64,000 nucleotides of DNA, taken from the NCBI GenBank assembly GCA_024195265.1, contig JAJLRJ010000005.1, positions 46,019,587 through 46,083,586 on the forward strand, read 5' to 3'. A program made the position numbers and the translations under genes. The notes under the pieces were generated by a model, which ran no database searches, was not told the DNA's origin, and was given only the letters and a program-made list of their open reading frames with translations. Positions 25,201 through 33,463 of this stretch are shown here, piece by piece (the stretch's first letter is position 1; each line of letters begins with the position of its first letter). The stretch is from Dendrophyllia cribrosa. Lineage: Eukaryota > Cnidaria > Anthozoa > Scleractinia > Dendrophylliidae.

Positions 25201-26519
25201 AAAAAGTTGGCAGGTATACAATGGCTGTTCAACAAATGTTGAAAGTGTTTTCTACTAATTTTTCATATTTTATCAAACTCCCAATAAAATCCCATACAAA
25301 TTCTTATAGTTTTGCCATCAAGGAGTCCTTTTGTGAACCTGGGCTACCTGTGGTCTCTTTAATGAATTTGAATTCCTTTTGATCGCAAGGTTGGGATCAG
25401 GTAGCCTGTTCCAGGTGTTCAGATAGTGGGGTAAGCGTGAATAGTTGGGGCAGGCGCGAAGAAAAGCAAGCGAAAAAATTGCCTCGCCTCCCCGCAATTT
25501 TTTCGCTCGCTTTTCTTCGTGCCTTCCCCAACTATTCGCGCTTTCCCCACTATCTGAACGCCTGAAACAGGCTAGGATCAGGTGGTTAAGAAGATACAGC
25601 CTCATTCCCAGGTCTCCTTAATGCACTTACTGAGCAAAGAGAGCTCATACATGTACATGTACAGTAGGGGAGAGGGGCTGATGTCACATTCCATTATGCG
25701 CCGAGAATGCCTGGGAACGAGGCTGAAGGAGATAGATATGTGGGGGATTTTCAGTTGTAAAAAAATCTGACCTAGGGGAGTTTGATTCAAAAGGTTCCCC
25801 TTATTCTGGATGTCCAGGGGTTTGAGGGAAGCCAATGGCATGTGCATTATATATTTACTGGTACCTACCTTTGCTGGTAAATCCCTGACCAGAATCGCAT
25901 ATTGGTGACCTTTTCCAGAAGTAAGATATTCTTGTCGATACATGATGTATACCTTCCACTCCTCATAAAGAAGATAACAAATAATTATGGTATAAAACCA
26001 TGCTGCCACTAAATGCGCCCATACTTTGGAGGATTGCTCCTGTACGTTAGACAATGCAATCTTATCCAGCCCATGTGAACTTCCTTTGCCGTAAAAGTTT
26101 AAAGGTAGTAGTACTGCGATTCCGTAAGGCATAATCACCAGCGATATCTTGACACAAAGCTTTAAAAATCGCATATAAACAAGAGCGTCTATACCGGCGT
26201 AATAGAAAACATCATCGTCGTTGGCCATGAAGGCGGGAATTATCCATGCGAAAAACGAGTGAGGCAGCTTTCCCAAAGGAAACATCATATCCAGCAACAG
26301 CTGCCGCGGGGAGTAGATTCGTTTAAGCCTTGGTCGCAAAAAAGAAAACAAACAAAGCGCCACGAAAGCCACTCCAAGATTGATCACAAGAGACGAGACG
26401 AACTTGGTGGTGCTTTCAGAGCCGTCATCTGGATGGACGGTGTTATTGCTGCTATTTTTACTGTCGATTTTGCTGATTGCCTCAAGTGCTATCTTTCTTA
26501 GTTTCCCTAGAAATCCCAT
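10061..26519 (-). CDS. TMEM63: TMEM63 (OSCA/CSC1-type) mechanosensitive cation channel, complete gene
   Basis: Multipass membrane protein of the TMEM63/OSCA family, which forms stretch- and osmosensitive cation channels. I assembled exons 26519-25869, 21173-21120, 20738-20646, 19773-19678, 15916-15714, 15567-15437, 14255-14167, 13657-13571, 13065-12778, 12332-12151, 11945-11735 and 10225-10061. All boundaries are GT-AG and phases match throughout, giving 2250 nt (749 residues plus TAG), close to the roughly 800 residues of vertebrate TMEM63. Evidence includes N-terminal helices, the DLP/WKLER cytosolic region, the EPAPE-x3-VIWNNL motif and the YSVLAPIITPF pore-side helix. The large introns are filled with transposons. 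A further optional exon may lie at 20274-20348. The paralogue (A, B or C) cannot be decided. Confidence 0.9.
10482..11033. repeat. G-rich tracts with a 246-bp duplication in the last TMEM63 intron
   Basis: Two purine tracts of (GGGGGAGGGAGGA)-like repeats (10482-10640 and 10789-10885) are each followed by the same unique stretch of about 148 bp (10640-10787 and 10886-11033). The plus strand is almost C/T-free over 150 bases and has dense G-runs, so quadruplex formation is plausible. Confidence 0.85.
11628..11665. repeat. TTA trinucleotide microsatellite
   Basis: About twelve TTA units, with one ACT interruption, directly before the TMEM63 penultimate exon region. Confidence 0.85.
11735..11945 (-). 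CDS. TMEM63: TMEM63 exon 11 (last helices)
   Basis: 211 nt completing the split codon, donor CAG|GTATAC. It encodes RVIAGMIVFHLLMTGVLSLK and LPLPVITILFFFFIQQHFLE, the final two membrane segments. Confidence 0.9.
12151..12332 (-). CDS. TMEM63: TMEM63 exon 10 (pore helices)
   Basis: 182 nt, acceptor CTCTTCAG, donor GTAACA, leaving 2 nt. It encodes YTDHLFVLTLGMSYSVLAPI, the strongly conserved YS...P pattern, then a helix and the SCGGLMWP segment typical of the family. Confidence 0.92.
12778..13065 (-). CDS. TMEM63: TMEM63 exon 9 (two helices)
   Basis: 288 nt, phase 0 at both ends. It contains the conserved ANIPSLLAESLPAQSTFFIC segment, the FICYIMLRSFTGFSLELL helix, and the AAWRPPPILYNRV loop before the next helix. 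Confidence 0.9.
13571..13657 (-). CDS. TMEM63: TMEM63 exon 8
   Basis: 87 nt between a strong acceptor (TTTTTTCCTCAG) and donor GTAATA, phase 0. It encodes ILEKLTKQEGMASQSEVDKS and the start of the next helix (LGKLFIFV), matching the family's cytosolic loop. Confidence 0.85.
13980..14027. repeat. (TG)n plus poly-G microsatellite
   Basis: About fifteen TG dinucleotides followed by a run of twelve or more G in a TMEM63 intron. A similar G run and G-rich tandem units recur near 15280-15370. Confidence 0.8.
14167..14255 (-). CDS. TMEM63: TMEM63 exon 7 (transmembrane)
   Basis: 89 nt, completing the split codon and ending in phase 0 at donor GTATGT. It encodes GIIEGFLSSVVLWVFFAILP, the next pore-domain helix. 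Confidence 0.87.
15437..15567 (-). CDS. TMEM63: TMEM63 exon 6 (transmembrane)
   Basis: 131 nt. It completes the split codon from exon 5 and leaves 1 nt. It encodes a helix with GAIFLLVFFWSIPVGFISSL, the conserved FWSIPV pattern of the family. Donor GTAAAT. Confidence 0.88.
15714..15916 (-). CDS. TMEM63: TMEM63 exon 5
   Basis: 203 nt, acceptor TATACAG, donor AAG|GTACAC, leaving 2 nt of a codon. It encodes the conserved AAFVIFRTLRMATTAVQ strand and the MEPAPEVSNVIWNNL motif, one of the most diagnostic parts of the family. Confidence 0.9.
15917..18222. other. TMEM63 intron, no further gene
   Basis: AT-rich intron sequence between exons 4 and 5. Reading frames up to 98 codons occur (for example 17309-17605, minus) but have no domain, splice context or conserved feature. 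Nothing else is identifiable. Confidence 0.5.
18227..19046. mobile_element. TTAA-flanked foldback element (outer)
   Basis: Arms of about 90 bp (AGTGCCCATAAC... left, complement ...GGTTATGGCCACT right) are flanked by TTAA at 18223-18226 and 19047-19050. Another TTAA element is nested inside it. Confidence 0.75.
18508..18880. mobile_element. Nested TTAA-flanked MITE
   Basis: Inverted ends AGGGGAAGTATCACGGG (18508-18524) and CCCGTGATACTTCCCCT with TTAA on both sides (18504-18507, 18881-18884). It sits inside the outer foldback element, so it inserted later. Confidence 0.85.
19678..19773 (-). CDS. TMEM63: TMEM63 exon 4 (32 residues)
   Basis: Acceptor GTTGTAG, donor GTAAG, phase 0. It encodes AIYERTGERPTHRAYPCCSE and ends ESNLT, equivalent to the region before the second coiled segment in family members. 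Confidence 0.8.
20274..20348 (-). CDS. Possible extra exon (optional, 25 residues)
   Basis: An in-frame 75-nt stretch ending LLQ|GTAACA would fit between exons 3 and 4 without changing phase and reads NLRRLWVPVVFPTEATNPS. The upstream acceptor (CCAAG) has no pyrimidine tract, and the frame stays open further upstream into a 23-bp minisatellite. I do not recognise the peptide as TMEM63. It may be a cassette exon or a stray exon from another gene. Confidence 0.3.
20375..20440. repeat. 23-bp minisatellite, three copies
   Basis: Three tandem copies of a unit close to CAGTTGAGAGCAAGTCATGA plus TA lie in a TMEM63 intron, beside the possible extra exon. Confidence 0.8.
20646..20738 (-). CDS. TMEM63: TMEM63 exon 3 (31 residues)
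   Basis: Acceptor CTTCAG, donor GTAAG, phase 0. It encodes the VEDVIVVEDLKKWQSLVDKH stretch and ends WKLERSK, matching the family's coiled cytosolic segment. Confidence 0.85.
21120..21173 (-). CDS. TMEM63: TMEM63 exon 2 (18 residues)
   Basis: Acceptor TTACTAG, donor CAG|GTAAAG, phase 0 on both sides. It encodes FQNEQSLKSYIEEMFPDQ, the family's short segment before the cytosolic RNA-recognition-like fold. It is too short to show up by length alone and was placed by frame and family pattern. Confidence 0.8.
21430..22140. repeat. Dispersed repeat copy
   Basis: This segment is similar, in opposite orientation, to 49187-49880 and 51790-52480 inside the tandem transposon array in the viral element. 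Minus-strand translation shows a shared KLYFKC-x9-CHC-x3-CREILWQ pattern in all copies, but every copy has stops. It is a dead repeat with a possibly coding ancestor. Confidence 0.65.
22146..22400. mobile_element. AT microsatellite and foldback element (TIR TGTTGTGGTTTAAATTTTTC)
   Basis: A (TA)n/(ATAC)n tract at 22146-22226 leads into inverted arms TTGTGGTTTAAATTTTTCTT (22228 on) and their complement ending AACCACAACA (to about 22384). A related foldback with ends TGTTGTAGTTAATTTTTATC is at 29310-29446. Confidence 0.75.
22540..22880. mobile_element. Large foldback of a tRNA-like sequence
   Basis: Two arms of roughly 165 bp, centred near 22712, are inverted copies of each other. Each includes GTGGGATTCGAACCCAC or its complement, a tRNA T-arm/B-box-like sequence. 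The outer ends are AAGGAATCAGAGAAT and its complement. The 70-codon frame across it reads repeat, not gene. Confidence 0.8.
23597..24963. mobile_element. Complete 1.37-kb foldback transposon with 9-bp target duplication
   Basis: Ends TAGCCTGTGAACAGGCTTCT and the complement ...AAGCCTGTTCACAGGCTA bound the element. GTTACATTC flanks it on both sides (23588-23596 and 24964-24972). The arms extend about 130 bp and include a GC-rich block. No transposase is visible. It matches the copy at 1-1111. Confidence 0.85.
25402..25574. mobile_element. Short foldback with 8-bp target duplication
   Basis: A near-perfect palindrome of 173 bp with ends TAGCCTGTTCCAGG / CAGGCTA and GGATCAGG on both flanks (25394-25401, 25575-25582). 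It shares the TAGCCTGT terminus with the 23597-24963 element, so the two probably used related transposases. Confidence 0.85.
25869..26519 (-). CDS. TMEM63: TMEM63 exon 1 (residues 1-217)
   Basis: Contains the start codon (26519) and the first three transmembrane helices: around residues 40-62 (SSLVINLGVAFVALCLFSFL), 117-145 and 168-190. It ends after VRDLPAK at donor AAAG|GTAGGTAC in phase 0. The reading frame runs on into the intron to 25602, but that extension is intronic and overlaps no conserved sequence. Confidence 0.9.
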
Positions 26520-26704
26520 GGTATTTTCGTGGCCCTTTCCTCACAAGGTCTCACAAAAGAAGGATAAATTGACATCAGCTGACTTCAGGCATGATCATGT
26601 GCCCGCCATGTTGTCAACCTAGATAAAACTCCAGTTGGAAGAATGGGACTAGTGGCAACATCCGCTGTGCGAAGTTTGTGCAGCCCCTGCTTTTGTGGTA
26701 CAGA

Positions 26705-26945
26705 AAAAGGTATATACTTCATGTTAAACACACCATATAGGGATCCACACCATATAGGGATCCTCACACCAAAAAGGATCCTATCATAATAGAGATCCTT
26801 ATTATGTTTTCTCCTGTTTTCCCCTGTATCCCCCTGTTTTCCCCTGTTTTTCCCTTGTTTACTCCTGTTTTCCCCTGTATCCCCCTGTTTTTCCCTGTTT
26901 TCTCCTGTTTTTTCCCCTGTATCCCCCTGTTTTCCCCTGTTTCCT
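26705..26945. repeat. GGATCC repeat block and CCCCTGTTTT minisatellite
   Basis: Bases 26705-26800 hold TATATACTTCATGTTAA and repeated CACCATATAGGGATCC units. The same end sequence occurs in the MITE at 43475, within the viral region. Bases 26806-26945 are a tandem array of TGTTTTCCCCTGTATCCCCC-like units. Both lie upstream of the TMEM63 start codon. Confidence 0.8.
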
Positions 26946-27898
26946 CCAGTTTTCCCCAGAAAAAGGGGCTAAAAATTATCAAAAATCCAAAACGTTGCCA
27001 CCTAAATTTCAAAAGTTGTTATTGAAACTTCATGACATTTTCATACAAATTAATTAAAGTTTTAGTTTTCGTCCTTCTCGATAATTGCTAATATCAGTTA
27101 AGAAAAATAGCTCGAAACTTGTTCCTCGCAAATATAGGGCGCGGAACCAATCTTATGGTTCATTTGACCTCTTTTCTTATCGTCTTAAATTTTGTTGGAC
27201 AGTATATATGTCTCAGTCCACCAATTAAACAGAGGATGTTTTCACTGTGACCACGGTGGTACCTTTCGAGCCTTCGAGGTGCGATGTCTGAGACGTGACG
27301 CTAAGCTTTGAAATTGGCGAAACAGCTAATTGCGTTTGGAATAATTTTTAAAGGTGTGCCAAAGAAGAAAAGGAAAAACCACCCGGCAATGTTGTCTTTT
27401 CCCACCTGCCGCAAGATTACAAACCAGGATCCATTAAAACTTTTTGATCTGGCCAATAGCGAGGCGCGAAAATTCTTAAGCAAAAAATGAAAAAAGAATG
27501 CTTCACAAACAATGTTTCTTGAATTTCTTCCTGAAAGTATAATATTCTTTCGTATTAAATAGACCACAAACTTCACTGCGGCTGCAAACCGCTTTTCATC
27601 CGCTCATTGAAACTTGAGGGGTAATCACTTGTGAAAAGACGTCGGCGATTTTTCGGCAAAGGAATAATTATTTAATTTCATCGACTTGTGACATGTGTGG
27701 AAATCATAACATTTGCGGAAGTCTGCACATATACGAGTGGCCGGTGATGTTAGTCTGTTAACAGATTAAAAGCACTGATATCTCTAAACTGACAGTGACA
27801 CAGCGTTTTACAGAATACCGCCGGTCGTTCAGGACAGGTCTTTTTACCACGGAGTGTGAGGAAGAGTATTTGGCGATAATTTATGGTGATCGCTATTC
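26946..27898. other. Intergenic between divergent genes
   Basis: About 1.4 kb separates the TMEM63 start (26519, minus) from the plus-strand gene at 27899. Nothing coding is supported in this stretch. It presumably contains both promoters, although I see no clear TATA box or initiator. Confidence 0.4.
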
Positions 27899-28540
27899 AT
27901 GGCAAAAATAGAGGACGCTGAAATTAGCAATTACGCTAATGACAGCCTTCTGAGTGATAATGAAAGTGATGACGATATTTTCCCAATCGCCACGAAAAAA
28001 GATACAAAAAAGAAAAGACGGCAACGACAGCGGAGCGCTTCTTTGCCATTTATTGAAGATCATACTGGACTTTGCAAAGGATTGGCAGCCGCCAAGGGAC
28101 TGCAGAAAACCAAAGGAAGCCGCCAATCGACAAGGAAACGAAAGAAGTGGGAAGATTGTGATGAAATGACCGAGACAAATAAAGCGTTTAGTGAACAAAG
28201 TTCCACTCGAAGAAGTGTAAGCATGCCAGAGTTTTATCGTTTTTCGCAGCACCCAAAGGACGAATTATCTAAACAATATACAAAAACAAAAAGGAGTTCT
28301 TCCAGATCGCGGAATAAACTGCTTGCAGCTGAGACAGACGTAGATCTAAATGAAGAAGAAAGTTTCAAGCTGCCAGTAATTTCTGGTTGTGTTTCTTCGA
28401 AGAATGCTCAAGACCAAAATGCAGAAAACGAAGTGGACCGGGAACTAAGCCAGACTGTAAAAAACATGGCAATTCAACGAAAAACTTATCTGCCGCGAAT
28501 TAACCCGAATAACGGAAACGTATTTATGAAATCAAGGTAA
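27899..28540 (+). CDS. Basic disordered protein with two RSxSxP motifs
   Basis: 213 residues from ATG, no recognised domain. The N-terminus is acidic (NESDDDIF, residues 21-28), followed by a lysine/arginine cluster (KKDTKKKRRQRQR, 33-45) that resembles a nuclear localisation signal. RSASLP (45-50) and RSVSMP (105-110) both fit the RSxSxP mode-1 14-3-3 binding pattern and are also basophilic kinase sites. The stop lies within AAG|GTAAAA, a good splice donor, so this may instead be the first exon of a longer protein. It is divergent to TMEM63. Confidence 0.6.
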   Translation: MAKIEDAEISNYANDSLLSDNESDDDIFPIATKKDTKKKRRQRQRSASLPFIEDHTGLCKGLAAAKGLQKTKGSRQSTRKRKKWEDCDEMTETNKAFSEQSSTRRSVSMPEFYRFSQHPKDELSKQYTKTKRSSSRSRNKLLAAETDVDLNEEESFKLPVISGCVSSKNAQDQNAENEVDRELSQTVKNMAIQRKTYLPRINPNNGNVFMKSR

Positions 28541-30195
28541 AAAAGGATCAAAGTAACTATCTGGGTCATGAAAGTGTTAAATGAGGTTGTTTATTGTTAA
28601 TGTGACGGCGAAGTTTATGTTCGTATATAAAAATCATCTTACAGTTTAAACCGTACGTTAAGCCACGCTGTGAAAATATATTTGTCGCACAAAAGAAAGA
28701 AAAACATCTGCTTTCAAGTTATTTTTAACCAACAGGGCTATAGATGTTGGTGGATAAACATTTGAACGCGCTTTTAGGAAACATACACGCAAAATTGCGC
28801 ATTATATTATATTATGCATCTTAACAACAACAAAAAAAAAAGATTGTAAATATTCTACACATTTTTTGTTGCTAAATATTAGTACAATAATTTATGAAGT
28901 TGCAGATATAAAAACTGTTCATGATGGTTATTCAAAACACGATTAATGTACAGAATGTATATACATCAATATACACGGAATGTATATATGTATGATCTAG
29001 CCGTGTACATTGCAATTAAAAAATTAACATGATAAGAATCATTTAATAGAGTAGCTTCTATAGCAAATGTCTAAGAGAAAATATAAGAATTTCAAATTTT
29101 ATGGAACATTTCTTGTTATTTCATAAATTTACATTCACCACAATATAACTCGGTTTATTTTTAGCCAGATATCAATAATCAACAAACCGTTTATCTATGC
29201 CCGCTGTGTTTCACTGCTTAAACCTATACCGTATAATAGTTTTTCTCAATCCGGATAGAAAAATTTGGTACAGCGACACCGCAGGGGAATTCCTGAATTT
29301 CATATATATGTTGTAGTTAATTTTTATCTTAGGTAATTTTTATTTTTCCATTGTTTTTGGGTACTGTAATATATGCTAATGAATTTGAAACAAAGGAAAA
29401 ACAAAAATTACCTGAAATAAAAAATTAACTACAACATATACATGTACATATTCCAGCTGAGAAATATTAATTCGGAACTCTGTCAAAACTTTAACTTCTA
29501 TATTTTATCGTGATTACTATACACGATTCTCCAGTTGATAACTTCATCCTTACATTTTCTCAGATTTAAATTCGATTTTAAAACACGGATCATGTGTGCT
29601 TAAGGCACCTGTCGGTCGAGCATCAGGACCGACGGTATCGGCCGACAGGTGCCTTAACTACACGATCCTAAAGAGAAGAAATGCTGGGTTATTTTCCCTT
29701 TAATTCCTCGCTCATTTATTACCATTTGCTGCCTTCTAAAAAGATGTCAAACGTTTCAAGCGCCGTCTCGCTCTTAACTTGGTTATACCGGAACACCGAA
29801 AGAATCACAGCGACTTTCAGACGCCTCATGATTTATTAACTGCACTAATTTTAACCTTCCATAAAAAAATAAGCCATGTCAACAGAATCCTCTCATTGTT
29901 TTCTCCAAACTTCAGGGATATTATTATTAAAACGGCCAAGGATACTGTTTATTTGAATGTAGATTTGCTCGTAATGAATTTATTTTTTACTTCATTTTTA
30001 TGAAGTTGTACAAATGAAATATTTCGATTAGTTTTTAAGATTATACCGACACTATACTGGAGAAAACTTCCACCGAATAAAAAGGTTATTCCATTATGTT
30101 TTTCTTTTTAATTTCACTTTATTAGTTAAGCACAAAGAGCTATTCTTGCAGTTGCGGAATATTTTCCAAGTACTTTCAATAACATTCATTAGCCC
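28541..30195. other. Intergenic with two small foldbacks
   Basis: No supported gene. It contains a foldback of about 137 bp (29310-29446, ends TGTTGTAGTTAATTTTTATC) related to the one at 22227. It also contains a compact TTAA-flanked hairpin at 29604-29653 with arms GGCACCTGTCGG / CCGACAGGTGCC. Confidence 0.6.
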
Positions 30196-30660
30196 TTACA
30201 AAAACGGCCGAAAGGATCAAAGGGATTTATAATGTCCAGTGAAAGACTTCTTTAATGAAATAACTGACACAGCCTATTTTTCAAAAACGGCCGAAAGAAT
30301 CAAAGGGATTTATAATGTCCAGTGAAAGACTTCTTTAATGAAATAACTGACACAGCCTATTTTTCAAAAACGGCCGAAAGGATCAAAGGGATTTATAGAT
30401 GTCCAGTGAAAGACTTCTTTAATGAAATTCTTGGCACAGCCTCTCTTTCAACAACCCTACAACTGGCTGATTATTTTTTTATAAATGCCTTTGTGAACAA
30501 TAGCCACATCAGGGTCAGGGCTAAAATCAGTTTTCCAATTTTAAAGAACTGGAACTGAGGTAAACAAAAATAGGTTCTAGTCCTTCGTCGGAAAACTGAT
30601 TTTTTTGCCTCGACCCTGTAAAATCAGCCAGTTGTAGGGTTCTTGAAAGAGAGGCTGTCC
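30196..30660. repeat. Three tandem units of about 83-85 bp plus foldback
   Basis: A unit beginning AAAAACGGCCGAAAGGATCA occurs three times (30196-30440). It runs into a foldback (about 30437-30658) with arms ACAGCCTCTCTTTCAA-x-AACCCTACAACTGGCTGATT and the complement. Confidence 0.75.
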
Positions 30661-31067
30661 CAAATATTTCATTTCATTTCCACTCGCTCTGAAGATGGGT
30701 TACGGTGGCTTATTTACTTTATCAACTCAGTTGACACCACATTTTATCATTTCAGCAGGCGTTATAAATTACTGAGTAAGGAAGGAAAGAGATGAAGACA
30801 ACACAACAGTTAGTCACTTCGTTTTAATTTAGTCCCTAGCAAGACACATTACACGTACACGACACTACAACGGAACCGTAACAGGAAGTTTGTTGGACAG
30901 TGAAGCAGCCATATTGCATCAAAAGCGTTCTTTGCTTCCCATCATTCCTAACGGCCACGACGCTGCCCAAGAAACAACTGTCAGTTACATTATTAATTGA
31001 GTCCGCTGGCTTATCAAAGCGTTCCTAGCTCAAATTTATAAGCCATTCTCGAGTTGTTGCACCCATT

Positions 31068-31428
31068 TTAGGGATACTGTGCCCGCGAGTTGGAAGCGGT
31101 ATGCGGGGCTTGAGTCATGCTCGATGATACATTGCCGTGAAAGTTTCCAAACTGCTGACTGCCATGATAGTAGTCTCCAGACCCCTTACCGGTAGCATGA
31201 TCGCCGCCTGTCATATAGAACGTATTAGAAGATCCAGCGGCCTGTGAAGCGTTGGAATAACCATGCGCACCATGTACCATTGCGCCTTGATTCTGAACAT
31301 GTTGTGACTGCGCACCGTAAATGAACTGATCGTTGCGGTGCTTGTGATATTTTTTGCCTTTGTAATTGTGCTTGTTGTTGCCGGACCCTTGTTGCATGGG
31401 GCCGCGAGGTGTCTGTTGGTTTTGGAGC
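31068..31428 (-). CDS. Terminal exon of an unidentified low-complexity protein (truncated by gap)
   Basis: An open minus-strand frame enters from the assembly gap and ends at 31068. It is rich in Gln, Gly, Asn, Ser and His, with a basic NYKGKKYHKHRNDQFIYG segment and a C-terminus ending AQYP. Composition is typical of the disordered tail of an RNA-associated protein, but I do not recognise it. The 5' part lies in or beyond the gap. Confidence 0.45.
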
Positions 31429-31928
31429 NNNNNNNNNNNNNNNNNNNNNNNNNNNNNNNNNNNNNNNNNNNNNNNNNNNNNNNNNNNNNNNNNNNNNNNN
31501 NNNNNNNNNNNNNNNNNNNNNNNNNNNNNNNNNNNNNNNNNNNNNNNNNNNNNNNNNNNNNNNNNNNNNNNNNNNNNNNNNNNNNNNNNNNNNNNNNNNN
31601 NNNNNNNNNNNNNNNNNNNNNNNNNNNNNNNNNNNNNNNNNNNNNNNNNNNNNNNNNNNNNNNNNNNNNNNNNNNNNNNNNNNNNNNNNNNNNNNNNNNN
31701 NNNNNNNNNNNNNNNNNNNNNNNNNNNNNNNNNNNNNNNNNNNNNNNNNNNNNNNNNNNNNNNNNNNNNNNNNNNNNNNNNNNNNNNNNNNNNNNNNNNN
31801 NNNNNNNNNNNNNNNNNNNNNNNNNNNNNNNNNNNNNNNNNNNNNNNNNNNNNNNNNNNNNNNNNNNNNNNNNNNNNNNNNNNNNNNNNNNNNNNNNNNN
31901 NNNNNNNNNNNNNNNNNNNNNNNNNNNN
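31429..31928. other. Assembly gap of exactly 500 N
   Basis: A round 500-base N run, so a placeholder of unknown true length. It separates a low-complexity terminal exon from a 75-bp satellite array. Confidence 0.98.
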
Positions 31929-33265
31929 GGACTGAGCACAAAGCTTCATAAGCTGGAGTATCATCAAACCAATTTGCATTGCTACACTATGGACTGAGTG
32001 GACACAAAGCTTTAATAAGCTGGAGTATCCCTAAACCAATTTGCATTGCTACATTATACATAGAGAGGGTGGATTGAGCACAAAGCTTCATAAGCTGGAG
32101 TATCCCTAAACCAATTTGCATTGCAACACTATGCATAGAGAGGGTGGACTGAGCACAAAGCTTCATAAGCTGGAGTATCCCTAAACCAATTTGCATTGCA
32201 ACACTATGCATAGAGAGGGTGGACTGAGCACAAAGCTTCATAAGCTGGAGTATCCCTAAACCAAATTGCATTGCAACACTATGCATAGAGAGGGTGGACT
32301 GAGCACAAAGCTTAAATAAGCTGGAGTATCCCTAAACCAATTTGCATTGTTAGACTATGCATAGAGAGGGTGGACTGAGCACAAAGCTTCATAAGCTGGA
32401 GTATCATCAAACCAATTTGCATTGCTACACTATGCATAGAGAGGGTGGACTGAGTAAGCACAAAGCTTTAATAAGCTGGAGTATCCCTAAACCAATTTGC
32501 ATTGCTACATTATACATAGAGAGGGTGGATTGAGCACAAAGCTTCATAAGCTGGAGTATCCCTAAACCAATTTGCATTGCAACACTATGCATAGAGAGGG
32601 TGGACTGAGCACAAAGCTTAAATAAGCTGGAGTATCCCTAAACCAATTTGCATTGTTAGACTATGCATAGAGAGGGTGGACTGAGCACAAAGCTTCATAA
32701 GCTGGAGTATCATCAAACCAATTTGCATTGCTACACTATGCATAGAGAGGGTGGACTGAGTAAGCACAAAGCTTTAATAAGCTGGAGTATCCCTAAACCA
32801 ATTTGCATTGCTACATTATACATAGAGAGGGTGGATTGAGCACAAAGCTTCATAAGCTGGAGTATCCCTAAACCAATTTGCATTGCAACACTATGCATAG
32901 AGAGGGTGGACTGAGCACAAAGCTTCATAAGCTGGAGTATCCCTAAACCAAATTGCATTGCAACACTATGCATAGAGAGCGTGGACTGAGCACAAAGCTT
33001 AAATACGCTGGGGTATCCCTAAACCAATTTGCATTGTTAGACTATGCATAGAGAAGGTGGACTGAGCACAAAGCTTAAATACGCTGGGGTATTCCTAAAC
33101 CAATTTGCATTGTTAGACTATGCATAGAGAGGGTGGACTGAGCACAAAGTTTAAATACGCTGGAGTATCCATAAACCAATTTGCATTGCTACACTATGCA
33201 TAGAGAGGGTGGACTGAGCACAAAGCTTCATAAGCTGGAGTATCCCTAAACCGATTTGCCTGAAT
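31929..33265. repeat. 75-bp satellite array, about 18 copies
   Basis: The unit includes GGACTGAGCACAAAGCTTCA and ACCAATTTGCATTGC. Copies differ by a few bases, and some carry a 4-5 bp extension (GAGTAAGCAC). Because 75 is a multiple of three, the minus strand stays open and reads a repeated MHSVAMQIGLGILQLMKLCA peptide. The array occupies the intron directly after exon 33281-33463 and ends at the gap. Confidence 0.92.
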
Positions 33266-33280
33266 TGTAGTGGAACTAAC

Positions 33281-33463
33281 CTTTTCTCCATTCCTAGGTT
33301 TGAATGGTGCAGTTTTGAAAACCAGAACTGATGAACTGCGATAGAGGAGAAGAGGAGCAGGAGGGACATCTGAAGACACGCCATCAGTTGTGTCTGTCTG
33401 TCTGTTCCAGCTGGACACCTTTCGCTCCTGCTGCTGACTTTTGATAATCAAATGTTGGCTCTC
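33281..33463 (-). CDS. CFAP54-like gene, exon f
   Basis: 61 codons, acceptor CCATTGCAG, donor AAG|GTTAGT, phase 0. It encodes DVPPAPLLLYRSSSVLVFKT. The following intron is the 75-bp satellite array, and no later exon is visible. Confidence 0.65.

Noticed and set aside
31068..31997. Long reading frames across the N gap
   Set aside because: They are open only because N codons translate as unknown. Only the stretch below 31429 (minus) has real sequence support.
31987..33100. Repetitive minus-strand proteins MHSVAMQIGLGILQ...
   Set aside because: Translation of a 75-bp satellite whose period is a multiple of three. No start context, splice evidence or domain.
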